64,000 nt of DNA from Tetmemena sp. SeJ-2015 (taxonomy: Eukaryota > Ciliophora > Spirotrichea > Sporadotrichida > Oxytrichidae): NCBI GenBank assembly GCA_027382625.1, contig JAJKFJ010022651.1, positions 62,001 to 126,000 of the forward strand. Direction: 5' to 3'. The translations under genes were made by a program, and so were the position numbers. Shown here piece after piece: positions 26,737-37,809 of the stretch. A model generated the notes under the pieces. It was not told the DNA's origin and made no database searches. It saw only the letters and a list, made by a program, of their open reading frames with translations. How positions within the stretch are numbered: position 1 is the first letter of the stretch; every line of letters begins with the position of its first letter.

Positions 26737-29700
26737 CAGCCAAAGAAACTTAAAAAATTGTGGGTTTAAACTTTGAGAGTCTTGTTAGAAGAGGTGGATG
26801 TTTGGTTTTGCTTTTACTTAAGGAGGAGTGACTTCATTAGCTACTTCTTGAGTTTCCTCTTTTCTCTTTCCTCTCTCTCTTTTTGAGTTTCAGGCTATTT
26901 TTATTCTGAAGTCTTTTATTCCTAAGGAGTATCTCTCCGGGCTCTAGCGTTATAATCACTCTCTGCTGGTGTCAAATTGAGCTCTTTATCTGTTGGTATC
27001 TTTAGCGTAATATTTTAGGTGGAATCTGCTGTTGCAAAAGATTTCATCATTGAATCTTATAATAATTCTAATGAAACATTTAAATCTATGTGGCCCTTAT
27101 GTAATGAATTCTTGCTCTTTTTAGTCATCAGTGAATTATTCTGTTCCTATGGCTCCATTTTATGTGAAAGCGATCTTGAGATTTAGATTTTAAACATCGA
27201 TAAAGTAGAGAGATAATTAATTTAAAAGAAAGCTAATTAATCGATAGACCTCTGATTTTATATGGTTGAAGATTTTTAATTAGCAATAGGCTGTAATTGC
27301 TATCCCTGCCTTGTATCATTCTAAGTCACCTTTATAAATTGTTCTCAAAGTTTAAAGTTATAAAAAATTGTTAATCCTGTGATGAGGTGTAAGGAAGTTT
27401 AATGATGTGAGAATCCTCTATGTTCCTAGATATTTAGCTCTAGGTCATAGTTCTATTAAGCCTTAGCTATAGTAAGTTCTTAGTTGGTAAGTTTTCGTAT
27501 TCACTGCTTGCTCTTACTAAAGCAGATATCTAATCATTAAAATTAAGTTCATTTGCTATTTGAGACTTTTCAAAATCAATATATTCTTAATCCTTTCCTA
27601 AGCGCTTCGATTGCTTTGTCTTCTTAAAAAAAAAATTAAAATAAAATATAAACAATTTATCATTCTTCCTCTTTAACTTAGTAAGCGATTAAGCTACTCG
27701 TTTCTTATCACTGGCATTTTCAAAATCCTCTTCATCCTTAAATCTCTTGAGAGTGGTTAATTTCCTGATCAAGTCTTTTTTACTGACTTGCGAGTGCAAG
27801 CTCTTTTTCTCCTCATCATCTTCACTTTCATGAGACTACTCTTCTATATTTAAATAACTGACCGTCGGATGCAAGCGCGTATTCTACTTCTTTATAACTG
27901 CCTAATTTCCTTATAAACCTTCAATTGAACCCGCTAAAATTTAATGAACTTTGAGAATTTTAGAACCGTTGAAGGTGTTCCTCCTAATATGAGAGGGCCA
28001 TTTAGATGAATGCTTCGCAAGTAGATTATTAGCTCCTGTGTAGTAATCTGAATTAATTTACGATTAGAGAATAGGCTATGAGAGTAGCTAACTGTCGTGA
28101 GTTCCATAACTCATCATAGAGGTTTGAGTTTTCTAACTCACAAGAGGGTGGGGACTTACACTATTAGAACTTTTATCTTTTTAAATTTTCCCCAAATATG
28201 GAAGCTTATTCTAACTTTATAATACATGTCTTAAATTGAATTTGAATATGCAACATTTTGAGAAAATTACTCTTATATTTCAATGAAACTATGTGGACTA
28301 TCATCCTCTTCTTTGATAGTGACAATCCGCTGTAGAGTGGTCCCTGGTAAATAGCTCGAGTTAGGTTGATCTATGCTTATCTTCAATGAGCGCTTTCTGA
28401 ATTTTGACAGAGTTGTTATAGTTGGTTTAGACGCAGCGTTTCCTTCAAAAGGAAGATCTATCTTTTTTTGTCGTTACCCATTTTCTCTGTAGACTTAAGA
28501 CCATGATGCTGATATTCATTATCATTAAACTATAATAGATATCTAATGTGGATATGGAGGATTTAATAATAGGTAAGAATTTAATGGAAAAAAAGGTTCA
28601 TCATGGAAATCACAAGCACTCAAAAAAAGTGGCAGTTAACTACTGCAAGGCTTAAATAATCTGTATAACATTGCCTGAGAAACCTTGTAAAATTAACTTA
28701 AATATTAAAACTATAAATTAGATTACAATGTTAAAAAAGATTCTAAAAAATAAGTGATGATGAGTTTATCAGCTGGAGTAAATTCTTCCTCTGTGAACTC
28801 ACTCGCTTCACTCAAAAACATTTCTAGTTAATCTACTTAAAATACTGATAGACTAGAATATACGATGAATGTGTAATAATCCTTGGTAAGAAGTGACTTC
28901 CTTCTGAACGACTCAGATTAGATTCCATCCCCCATTTAAGTATAAATAAATGAGTGCAGAAAAAGTGATGATGCATTTAGACTTGTTTATACTCTGTTAC
29001 TTTAGGGCTATTAACGCTCAGGTGACTAGTTATAATAATTGCCTTCATCTTATCTTAACTGACGCTAGCTCTGAAGAGCTGAGTATTCACTGTTAGATAA
29101 ATTCCAGTCACTGTACTCTTCTTAGTCAAACTCTACATTTCTAAATGCGAAGAGAAAGGGACCTCTCACATGACTTCTTTGGTTCATTAAGAAGTTCCCT
29201 ACGAAAAAAAAAATTTAAGAAGCAAGGGTATTGTGATATTGGTCTATTGCTTGAGGAACTTAGTTGTTCTCGAGGCTAGATCCTCATAGTGCATATCTTG
29301 GTCAGATGAGACTTCTCCTCTTTATTCGCTTTAAGGATTTTTGGACTTGCTTCTCACCAATTTCAAATTCAGTGACTTTAATTTGAGGAAACTCTGGCTC
29401 TTGAAGTAGTTAGAGCTGAGGTGTTGTTCTTTTGATAGGCGCCGGGTGCTTTGGCTTAAAAGTAAGAAGCTTTAATGTGAGGGATCTAGAGCTTGGTACT
29501 CTATTTACGCAGGCTTTTTTATTTCAACTCACTGTAAATAATATGGCATGTTCAAAAGATGTAAAGTTGGATCAAATTAATAAATTTGGCAAGGTCTGCA
29601 TAATTATTAAGCGAACTTTTTTATTTCTAAAGCATCAGGACTCTCTTAAAGCAACGAGACTTTACTCCTTATTTAGCTCGATGTCACATTAAATGCCTAT

Positions 29701-30570
29701 ACTCTTTCCTTATACTTCTTATTCTAACACTAGTTCCCTTTCATCTGTGTGATTTAATTATGCCTCTAATTCGTATGCCTTATGAGACTGTTCTGTGGCA
29801 TATCATGGAATGATTATTAATTTTCCAAATTATGATTTTGGTGATTCAAGTGCACACCCTTATTCTTCGCATCTATTTTTTTCTCTTCGCTTTGTGACTT
29901 ATTTGGTACTGGAGATTCTTAATCCAGCTTTTCTATTTGAATCAAATTTGGATTTTAACTTCCTCAGGAGGTTGCGTTTTTTATCTTTGTGGTTCAGAGA
30001 ATAGAGATGTGAATGGATTATTTTATAGAAATAGGAGTTGATCCTCTGTGTATTCAAGTAAGTTCTTCAATTTGCTATCTTTCTTTACAGCTAAAATAAC
30101 AAGATATTTAGTATTTAATGAAAAAATGAAAATAAATTAAGATATGCTTTTAATAAAAATTTATATAGGATTTAAAATGTAAGTTTATAATAATGTTATG
30201 AATATTATCCTATTAACGCATTCGTACTATTACAGAATAAAAATTGAGTTAGAGGAAAAAATAAAAAATTGGTTTATTGTAAACAATGATTACAACAATA
30301 TTTGAGTTTTTATTTGATATTATCTTGAATGTGGAGTTAAGTATGACCCTATTTCGAGCTACTCACTTAGTCACCAATTGCGACTGACTGAGTATTCAAT
30401 AATTCTCTTTCATCATGTTTTGGAATTTAGCCATTGACATTAAGGCCCATAGTTTGTTACTTGACTTCCTCATTTAGGGCCAATCTATCTCTTTCCTTTG
30501 TAAAATCCTATTGCTTGTTCTATAAAATTGAGGTGGTTTCCCTTTACTACATCGTTTATAGTGAGTTGAA
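26737..30570 (-). CDS. Large charged, Ser/Gln-rich low-complexity protein
   Basis: Coding is visible on the minus strand only when TAA/TAG are read as Gln. Examples: 27717-27890 reads ESEDDEEKKSLHSQVSKKDL then IRKLTTLKRFKDEEDF; 30330-30510 reads KERDRLALNEEVKQQTMGL then NVNGQIPKHDERELLNTQSV; 29800-30000 reads KRNLLRKLKSKFDSNRKAG; 29250-29450 holds a Ser/Lys-rich stretch. The frame switches repeatedly, so several IESs or introns are present and I cannot assemble the full protein. It may be more than one gene. No catalytic domain is recognisable; composition suggests an intrinsically disordered nuclear or cytoskeletal protein. The likely stop is near 26737. Confidence 0.5.
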
Positions 30571-31536
30571 TCAGTATTTTTATTTCTCTCAGTAATTATA
30601 TTACTAGATTATTCTATATTTGATAAGATATATATTTATTTATCTTGCGTACTTGTGTAATCGTACTAAATTATGCATCTACAAAATTTATAAATTAAAA
30701 TAAGATGAGATTATTACTTCATTAAATTGATTATTTTTCATAGCAATAATTATGTAGGCAGCAAATTTGACTTTAGCCCAGATTACTATCCTGGAGTTAA
30801 GCAGTATGTTTTTAATTAGCAATATATTTTTTTAATTAACAAAAATAGCGAAAACATATTGCTGCTTTCTTAACAATTGATAAAAAGGAAAATTCTTTAA
30901 GAACACATTCAATTCTATATTTCCAGTTTATTTTTTATTTAAGAAAAGATAAAAAAGCAAAATTCGTTCTCAATTTGCTTATTTAAGATCAATATTTAAT
31001 TTCCTTAATAAATAAATTAGGACTAAAGTGTAAGATATTTATTATTGGTAAATTTTATTAACTCAGAAGCAAGTTTAATATCAATTGATGCAAAAAAAGT
31101 TTTCAAATTACAAAAATTATATGTTATAAATGCAACAATGATTGTAGATAAAATTATTTATTATCATATTCTTTCAGAAATGAAATGGATATTTTTAAAT
31201 CAAAATTGAAGGAGGAAAGAAATCTATCAAATAAAGTTTAGAGCATTTCATCACATTCATTAAGTAATGCAAAAAAAATCTACCTACCAATTCATGAATG
31301 GCTGCAAACTATTAGAAGATAATTTAAAAGTTGAATTTAAATTTTGAATGACGATATGATTAGATGATTTCAAACTAGTTGAATACAATAATTGATAGCC
31401 AGGCATTACAAACTCTCAGATCTATAACTAATCTGCCAAGTTCATTTCATAATTATTAGCAATTATTTTATTAGGCAAGTTTGAAGATACGATACCAATA
31501 TTGTAATCACGACACAATAAGCAGAGTTAGTTAGCC
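30571..31536. other. Very AT-rich region, mostly non-coding
   Basis: Nearly 1 kb dominated by A/T runs with stops in every frame even under the ciliate code, except for a short coding-like patch at 30742-30815. It fits IES or intergenic DNA. No transposase, terminal repeats or tandem repeat were seen. Confidence 0.55.
30742..30815 (+). other. Isolated coding-like patch (possible orphan MDS)
   Basis: Within very AT-rich DNA, about 74 bp has balanced composition and reads SNNYVGSKFDFSPDYYPG then VKQYVFN. It stands out from both flanks and could be a displaced macronuclear-destined segment of a scrambled gene. The source gene is not identified in this window. Confidence 0.3.
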
Positions 31537-32342
31537 TCACTGGAGGAAAGCCATCTCCTCTGCTGAAGCCTTGCTCCAGTCGATTTCGTAAACTCTCACG
31601 TAGTCAATAACGTATTGTTGAGGGAACTGAGTTGAACCATCGGGATCGCCGGGCCAGTTGCCGCCAATAGCGAGGTTGAGAATCACGAAGAACTTCTGGC
31701 CGTGGTCGAAAACCCATTGATCTGGGCTGGTCTCACTCTTTTAGATGGTATGGTAGGTGTTGCCGTCCACATAGAACTCGATGTGATCTGGTTGCCAGTT
31801 TACTCCATAGGTGTGGAAGTCATTTGCGAAGCCCTGATCGAGATGGTAGCCAGAGGTGCGGTCGAAGCCTGGTGAGTGAAGAGAGGAGTAGATGTTTTGG
31901 GGTCTCTGCCCACCAACTCCATAATGTCGATCTCACCGCATGCTGGCCAGCCAACTTGGCCGATGTTCTCACCAAGAAGCCAGAAAGCAGGCCAGATGCC
32001 TTGTCCGAAAGGCAACTTTGCTCTCATCTCAAACTTTCCGTAGAGAATAGAGAACTGACCAGCTGAGTTTAGCTTGGCAGAGGTAAACTGGTTGCCACCA
32101 TAGTCTTCTCTCAAAGCTTGAATAGTAAGGAAGCCATTAGACACCCATGAGTTTTAACCGCGATCAGTGTAGTACTCTTTTTCGTTGTTACCCCAACCAT
32201 TTCCACCCTGGTCGAAGTGCCACTTGCTGCGATCGATTGAGCCGCCATCGAACTCATCATTCCATACTTGGACCCACTGCCATGCGGCAACTTGGGATAG
32301 AGTCACTGCTCCAAGGAGCAAGAGTGCTGCGAAGTTTCTCAT
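31537..32342 (-). CDS. GH16 family glucanase-like secreted enzyme, copy 1
   Basis: About 268 residues. Signal peptide MRNFAALLLLGAVTLSQVAA, then WNDEFDGGSIDRSKWHFD and GWGNNEKEYYTDRG typical of laminarinase-type GH16 enzymes (endo-beta-1,3 or 1,3-1,4 glucanases). The catalytic motif GEIDIMELVG (ExDxxE, about 31915-31945) keeps nucleophile and acid/base. The C-terminal half reads FANDFHTYGVNWQPDHIEFY, NLAIGGNWPGDPD and DYVRVYEIDWSKA, all conserved. A one-base frameshift sits at a C run (about 31903-31906), where one more C would restore RDPQNIYSSLHSPGF; most likely a sequencing error. No IES is needed otherwise. It heads a tandem array of three GH16 genes on this strand, probably used to digest algal or fungal glucans. 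TGA stop at 31537-31539. Confidence 0.88.
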
Positions 32343-32599
32343 TTGCTTAGTTTACTTAGATTGGTAGGGAATCTTTTTAATTATTATAGAGTGTTGGGAA
32401 GGATCTGAATTTATATCTGTATTAAATGTGTTTAAAATATTATAAGCTAATATCCTTTAATTTTTGTAATAGAGACTTAATGAGTTATAAAGAGTGCTTT
32501 TCAAAGGGAGCAATTTAGTTAAGAGTTATAGGGCCAAATTAAAATGCTGTATCACCCGTTTACGGGAGGTTTATAATCTGTGAGGAATGATCTCTACTT

Positions 32600-33493
32600 T
32601 CACTGAGAGAGGAAACTTTAGCCGTGAGAGTGACCTTTATCCACCTTGTAGACTCTGACATAGTCAATCTCGTACTTGGCTGGGAACTGAGTGGTTTGAT
32701 CTGGGAAGCCTGGCCATGAGCCGCCAACAGCTAGGTTGAGGATAATGAAGAATTCGTGATCGTCGAAGGGCCAGAAATCTTGGGTCTAGCTAGAGTTTAC
32801 TGACATGAAGATCTGACCATCAACAGTGAAGTCGAGCTTACTTGGGTGCCATTCAACTCCAAATACGTGGAAGTCAGAATGGAAACCCTAGTCCAAGTGG
32901 TAGGTCTTGTTAGCGTTAAAGCTTGGGGCTTAGAGTTTAGAGTATGTGTTCATTGGGTCTCTGCCGATGTATTCCATCACATCGATGTGTTAAAAATACA
33001 AGCAAATAGAATTAAGAATACGATGCTTCCAGTTTTGGGCCAGCCAACTTCTTATAAGTTGTTTCCAAGGAGCCAAAAGGCAGGCCACATGCCTTGTCCC
33101 TCTGGAAGTTTTGCTCTGGCCTCAATCTTTCCGTACTTGAGGGAAAACTTTCCTGCTGTGTTAAGTCTTGCAGAAGTATAGTGATTGCCATTATATTCCT
33201 CTTTCAAAGCCTGAATCACAAGCTTTCCATTTTCAAGATAAGAATTTTGGGGTCTATTGGTGTAGAACTCATTTATAAAAATGAAGAGGAATTATAGCAT
33301 AAACTTTTTACTCAAGTTCGTTGTTTCCCCATCCATCTCCGCCGATATCGTATTTCCATTTGCTTTAGTCGATTTAGCTTCCATCGAACTCATCGCTCCA
33401 CACCAGTTTCCAGTTGTACGATTACTACTGAGCTTAGATAGTAGCTACAGATAGGCTTAGCCCTAAAAGGCTTGAGATAGAGATAATTTTCAT
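32600..33493 (-). CDS. GH16-like secreted protein, copy 2, with altered catalytic Glu
   Basis: Starts MKIISISSLLGLSLSVATIQ (signal peptide), then WKLVWSDEFDGSQIDQSKW and GGDGWGNNELE. Two IESs with 5-bp pointers are needed to read through (33272-33314 and 32988-33025). After removal the protein is continuous: NGKLVIQALKEEYNGNHYTS, then GQGMWPAFWLLGNNLQEVGW, then the active-site region and DYVRVYKVDKGHSHGQSFL to TGA at 32600-32602. Joining at the second IES gives PKTGSIDVMEYIG, so the GH16 motif ExDxxE becomes SxDxxE: Ser replaces the Glu nucleophile. The remaining acid/base Glu is kept. This copy may be inactive or a binding protein, unless the germline junction is misread. Confidence 0.82.
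32988..33025 (-). other. IES in GH16 copy 2, pointer CATCG (minus strand)
   Basis: CGATG on the plus strand at 32983-32987 and 33021-33025. Excision restores IDVMEYIGRDPMNTYSKL. It lies directly inside the catalytic motif codons, so the nucleophile position depends on this junction. Confidence 0.75.
33272..33314 (-). other. IES in GH16 copy 2, pointer TGAGT (minus strand)
   Basis: ACTCA on the plus strand at 33267-33271 and 33310-33314. Excision joins NNELE to FYTNRPQNSYLENG in frame; unexcised, the frame meets TGA inside the AT-rich segment. Confidence 0.8.
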
Positions 33494-33772
33494 TAAATAC
33501 GTCAATTCTATATTATAGATATCGAAATTGTCTTATTCCAAAATACTTAACTAGAATACAAGGTAATCGACAATCATTGAGAAGTGATTTGAACTTAAAA
33601 TGAGATTGTTAAATACTAAACTTTTGAGGAGTAGAAGATTATTTCATAAATTTTATTAATCATTAGCATTTGATATTGAGTGATTAAATCTAGAATAATA
33701 TAGTGTTTCTGGCAAGTCTTGAAAAGATATGCCTCAATTCAAATTATGTGGCTTTAGGCTCTCAGTGGTAGT

Positions 33773-34675
33773 TCACTGAAGGAAGCTTTCTTCAATTTGA
33801 TCAACGTAGACATCAACTTTCTAAGTGTCAAAAGGAATCTACTCGACCTCAGCGATCTCAGCGTTTTGCTATAACTTGTAAACTCTGACATAGTCAACAG
33901 TGAAGTGATGAGGGAACTTGGATGCTGGAGAAGGAGCACCGGGCCAGTTTCCACCGATAGCAAGGTTTAGAATGATGAAGAAATCGTGGTCGCCGAAGGG
34001 CCAGTGGTTGGGGCTTTCACTCTTGTAAACAGTGTAGTAAACCTGGTCATCAAAGTAGAAAGATAGGTGGTCAGGGTGCCATTCAACTCCATAAGTGTGG
34101 AACTCGTGGCTGAAGCCTTCGTTTCTCTCGAAGGCATGAGTAGTGTCATAAGAGGTAGCATGTAGGGAAGCGTGAACCTTTGAGGCGTCGTTACCCACCC
34201 ATTCCATAATATCGATCTCACCACAACCGGGCCATCCAGCTTGGCCGAAGTTGTTTCCGAGAAGCCAGAAAGCAGGCCAGACTCCACTTCCTGCGGGAAG
34301 CTTGGCGCTCATTTCTACCTTTCCATATTGAACTGTGAACTTTCCAGCTGTGTTCATTCTAGCTGAGGTGTATTCATAAACTCATGAATGTCAATCAGCA
34401 ATTTAAGGAAAGGAAATTAAAGATTGAGAGCCGCCATAGTCTTCTCTGAGAGCCTGAATTATGAGCTTTCCATCTGAGACATAAGAGTTCTCGGGTCTAT
34501 CAGTATAGAACTCGAGCTCATTGTTACCCCAGCCGTTGTTGCCAGTGTCATAGTGCCACTTGCTTCTATCAATTGAGTTGCCATTGAACTCATCGCTCCA
34601 GACCAACTGCCAGTTGGAGGCAGAGGCAAGCTGAGCGGTTCCCAAAACAAGTAATGTTATAGCTGATTTCAACAT
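33773..34675 (-). CDS. GH16 family glucanase-like secreted enzyme, copy 3
   Basis: About 283 residues after removing one IES. Signal peptide MLKSAITLLVLGTAQLASAS, then WQLVWSDEFNGNSIDRSKW and YDTGNNGWGNNELEFYTD. After the IES (34375-34425) it reads YTSARMNTAGKFTVQYGKVE and keeps the intact active-site motif GEIDIMEWVG. The C-terminal core EFHTYGVEWHPDHLSFYFDD, NLAIGGNWPGAP and DYVRVYKL is followed by an acidic tail (QNAEIAEVEQIPFDTQ) that contains TAG-encoded Gln and is longer than in copies 1 and 2. TGA at 33773-33775. Expected activity is endo-beta-glucan hydrolysis in the secretory or phagosomal route. Confidence in the family is high, in the substrate low. Confidence 0.9.
34375..34425 (-). 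other. IES in GH16 copy 3, 3-bp pointer AAT (minus strand)
   Basis: ATT (plus) at 34372-34374 and 34423-34425. Removing the 51 bp joins DYGGSQ to YTSARMNTAGK in frame. The short pointer makes the exact cut uncertain by a base or two. Confidence 0.7.
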
Positions 34676-35486
34676 GTGCTTAGAAGAGTTTATGAGTTAA
34701 GATTTTAATTATTACAGAGTACCTCACCCCTTAAATAAGGGTTGAATACCACAGATGTTAATAATCTATTTTCTATAATAAATATCTTCTCGAGGGTTAT
34801 AAATAATATTCTTTTTGTATTTTGTTAATATCTTATCTCTAGTGAATCTATATTCTCTCCTAATATAATAGATAGATATGTGACTTTGAGAATCTTAAAT
34901 CTATGATAGATTGGGAGGGTTTGCTTGACTATAATATGATGATAGTTTCCTTTAATCTTGTATAATGATGATGGTTTTTTTTATATATCAATCAGCTTCT
35001 ACATTTATGAATGAAGATATATCTACTTCGTTTTTTCACCTATCATCATTAATCTATCTATGTTAATATTATTATTCTCTTCTTGTTTTAAGTTTCACTC
35101 TTAAAGTCAGCCAGACAACCAGATTTCATAGCTCTCTATCTATCCAGTGGAAAAGAATTGATGAAGAACTACCCTGCAGTTTGGGCTATTGCTCTAAATG
35201 CTTCTTCTTAATTCCAGATACACATTCTGCGCATTCTTATTCATTTAAGGACCTTCATCTCAAATAAACCCTAGCAGAAAAGATCGGACAACTTAGAGTA
35301 GTTTTGATAGATAGAAGATAGAAAGGGTTTAGTGAAGCAATGAGCAATAAAATTATAGTTTTGAGTAATTATTAAAGTAAATTAGCGAGATAGTTGTAGT
35401 GAGTGATTAATTGATGTATGATAGATAGAGGGATCCACCACTGATAATTAATAATAAATATTCTAATATCGAAAGTCTGCGAGCGA
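34676..35486. other. Intergenic region upstream of scrambled GH31 gene
   Basis: About 800 bp, AT-rich, between the start of GH16 copy 3 (-) and the start of the first GH31 gene (+). No frame supported; a divergent promoter region is inferred. No telomere-addition motif is visible. Confidence 0.5.
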
Positions 35487-37673
35487 ATGTCAGAACTAGA
35501 TAGAGAGAATCTAAAACAAGACGAGCGCGCGCGCTTGGTAAATGACTCCGAGCAGGTGCCTGCAACCGACGCAGCTGCTGCCAAAGCAAAGAAGAAGAAG
35601 ATATTCATCGGAGTGGGTATCTTGCTACTTATCGGAGTTATCCTCGCTATCGTGCTCCCACTTACACTCAAGGGCGGTGATGACAACGGCCTCAACCCAA
35701 TCGACTCACCAGAGTACAACCCCTACGCAGTCGACGGCACTTCCATCAAGGAGACCGTCTTCAACCAACTCTTCGTCATCAAGTCACCCTAGACCCCTGC
35801 TAAGGCCTTCATGGCCAAGGAGGCTCTTGGAGCCTATAAGAACACTGACTACAAACCAGTCAACCCCAAAGATATCCCAGTTGGACAGAATAACAACTAC
35901 CTCACTGAGGAGATCTAAGTTAACTTCACCATGGTCGATAACTACAATCTACGTCTCTACCTCAGCGACAACAAGGCAGATCCCAAGAACACTCACGAGG
36001 TGGCTGATAAGTTCTTCCAACGCCCAGTTTATTCATGGGAAGCTAGACTCTCGCAGATGAACTTCCAGATCACCAAGGAGAAATTCGAGTGGAGCATCGG
36101 CAACATCTACTCTATAATTTAGTAGGTGAGCTACTATGTCTTTGATAGCAGTTTGCTTTGAGTTGTTGATAGTTATAAGAATGAAATCCTGAGCACTAAG
36201 AACAGAAAGCTATTCATGAGTGATAAGTACTCAGAGATTGGATTCGTTCTTCCTTCAAAGCGTTGCTACGGTCTCGGACAGAGAAATGCTCAGTTCCAAC
36301 TCCAATACGGCTCTTACACCCTTCACTCTCGCTTCAGACCCGAGGGTCTTTAGACTGACTCAGGACTTGGTGACCAGGCAGGTAACCACATCCACCCATT
36401 CGTGATGTGCCAGACCAAGGATAAGGACTTCATGGGCATGTTCTTCGTCGGCTCTGCTCCTCAACAGTTTGAAGTCATTTACACTAGCAAGGACGACAGA
36501 ATGATTCTCAACTACATTACTCTTGGCGGCCCAATCGAGGTATACACAATTATGCGCGGTAAGGTAGAAGACATCATCACCAAGTATCACACCATGATTG
36601 GCTACTCCACAATGCCTCCCTTCTACGCTCTCGGTTTCTTCCAGGGCTCTAACGCTTACACCTCTCTTGACCAGGTCAAGTCAGTTGTGCAGCAGTTCAC
36701 CGACCAGGGAGTCGCTCTTGAAGGTATGATCCTCAACAACTACAATCAACAGACCCAGCAGACTTTCACTGTCAACAGTGACAAGTTCAAGGGATTCAGT
36801 GATTACTACACCACTTTCAAGAAGGGCAACTAACACATGATCCTCGGCACCAGCGTTCAATTAATCCATAAATCGTAGTGAGTGTTAAGAAATCTTGTAT
36901 TGATTGCAATTGCTGGCAACTATCCTGCCTTCACTGCTGCTTCTTCAGCACAGTGCTTGGTGAACAACCTTGACGGAAAGGCTTTGATTGGTGTACTCAA
37001 CAAGACTCAAGTCTACTATATCGATCCCCATGCTGACAAGGCAGCCGACTTTTATGCCACTCAGTACTCCACTTTCTACGACCTTGTTGGAGGATTCGAG
37101 GGCATCCAGCTCTAGGACTCCTTCATGGCCAACCAGATCAATGGAGAAGTCAGCCAAGCTACCCCTACTAAGGAAATTAAGGGCAGACGCCTTGACTTCG
37201 GAGAAGAAACTCTCGGAGGATTTGAGCCATATTAGATTAATGAGGACCAAACCAAGTTCAGCACCTATACTCTTCCTTTCTTGCCCTCAAAGGACCACAA
37301 CTTGGATGAGAACACCATCTCTCTCAACGCCACTCACGGTTCTCTCCTTACTCCTAATCTCTTCCTTCACAACTTGAACGCTCACGCTCACTTGCAGCTT
37401 CTCAGTTCAACTCTCAATGGACTCACCAAGATGAACGGCCAGAGACCTTTCATTACCACTGACGCTTCTTTCCCAGGCTCAGGCGCTCTTGGAGCTGGCC
37501 TCATCACTGACCTTCACAGAACTTGGGACAACCTAAGAGGTGTGATTTCTCAAGCTATGGGACTCTCCCTCTACGGAGTCGGTAACACCATGGTTGATTC
37601 TTGCGGTTCTCTTGGCAAAATGGACCAGGAACTTTGCGCAAGATGGATGCAACTCTCTGCTTTCATGCCAATG
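35487..37673 (+). CDS. Gene AC, first segments (MDS 1-2): N-terminal half of tandem GH31 protein
   Basis: Starts MSELDRENLKQDERARLVND, then a Lys patch and one membrane span (IFIGVGILLLIGVILAIVLP, about residues 39-58): a type II membrane anchor as in sucrase-isomaltase. The lumenal part shows GH31 hallmarks: KLFMSDKYSEIGFVLPSKRC (about 36208-36265), HPFVMCQTKDKDFMGMFFVG, PIEVYTIMRGKVEDII, MPPFYALGFFQGS (36612-36650), GQRPFITTDASFPGSGALGA and CARWMQLSAFMPM. An IES at 36149-36172 is resolved; another near 36860-36905 is not fully resolved (HMILGTSV joins AIAGNYPAF). The nucleophile motif WxDMNE is replaced by FEGIQLQDS (37096-37122), so this unit is probably not hydrolytic. Coding stops abruptly at the 13-bp pointer 37661-37673 and resumes at 39493. 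Composition is GC-richer than the neighbours. Confidence 0.88.
36149..36172 (+). other. 24-bp IES in gene AC, pointer TTGATAG
   Basis: TTGATAG at 36142-36148 and 36166-36172. Removal changes a frame ending in TGA into YYVFDSYKNEILSTKNRKLF, which aligns with gene B (FFFHDPETQERLLETKNRKL). Confidence 0.85.
37661..37673 (+). repeat. 13-bp pointer TTTCATGCCAATG, joins AC segments 2 and 3
   Basis: The same 13 bases recur at 39493-39505, with different flanks on both sides. Joining through the repeat gives CARWMQLSAFMPM followed by VRNFYNETYLDPVSG, the normal GH31 order, across 1.8 kb that contains part of gene B. Confidence 0.92.
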
Positions 37674-37809
37674 CTTTGATCAATAAGGATGCTAGTGTAT
37701 ATGCTATCGCATTAATGAAGAAAGGAATAATTGGATTCTTTCGGAGACAATTAATTAATTATAAAAGGAAGGATACAACTTTCATCAACTATCCTCTGCC
37801 TAAATAAAC

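Noticed and set aside
26340..31536. Germline transposon (TBE-type or other) in the AT-rich region
   Set aside because: No transposase motif, terminal inverted repeats or telomere-like ends; most of it is a low-complexity minus-strand gene under the ciliate code.
31895..31912. GACCCCAAAAC in GH16 copy 1, resembling a ciliate C4A4 telomere unit
   Set aside because: Single occurrence inside conserved coding (RDPQN); no tandem C4A4 repeat present.
36858..36910. GT...AG intron in gene AC
   Set aside because: Splicing at the available GT and AG gives the wrong frame; an IES with a 2-3 bp pointer fits HMILGTSVAIAGNYPAF better, though the exact cut is unresolved.
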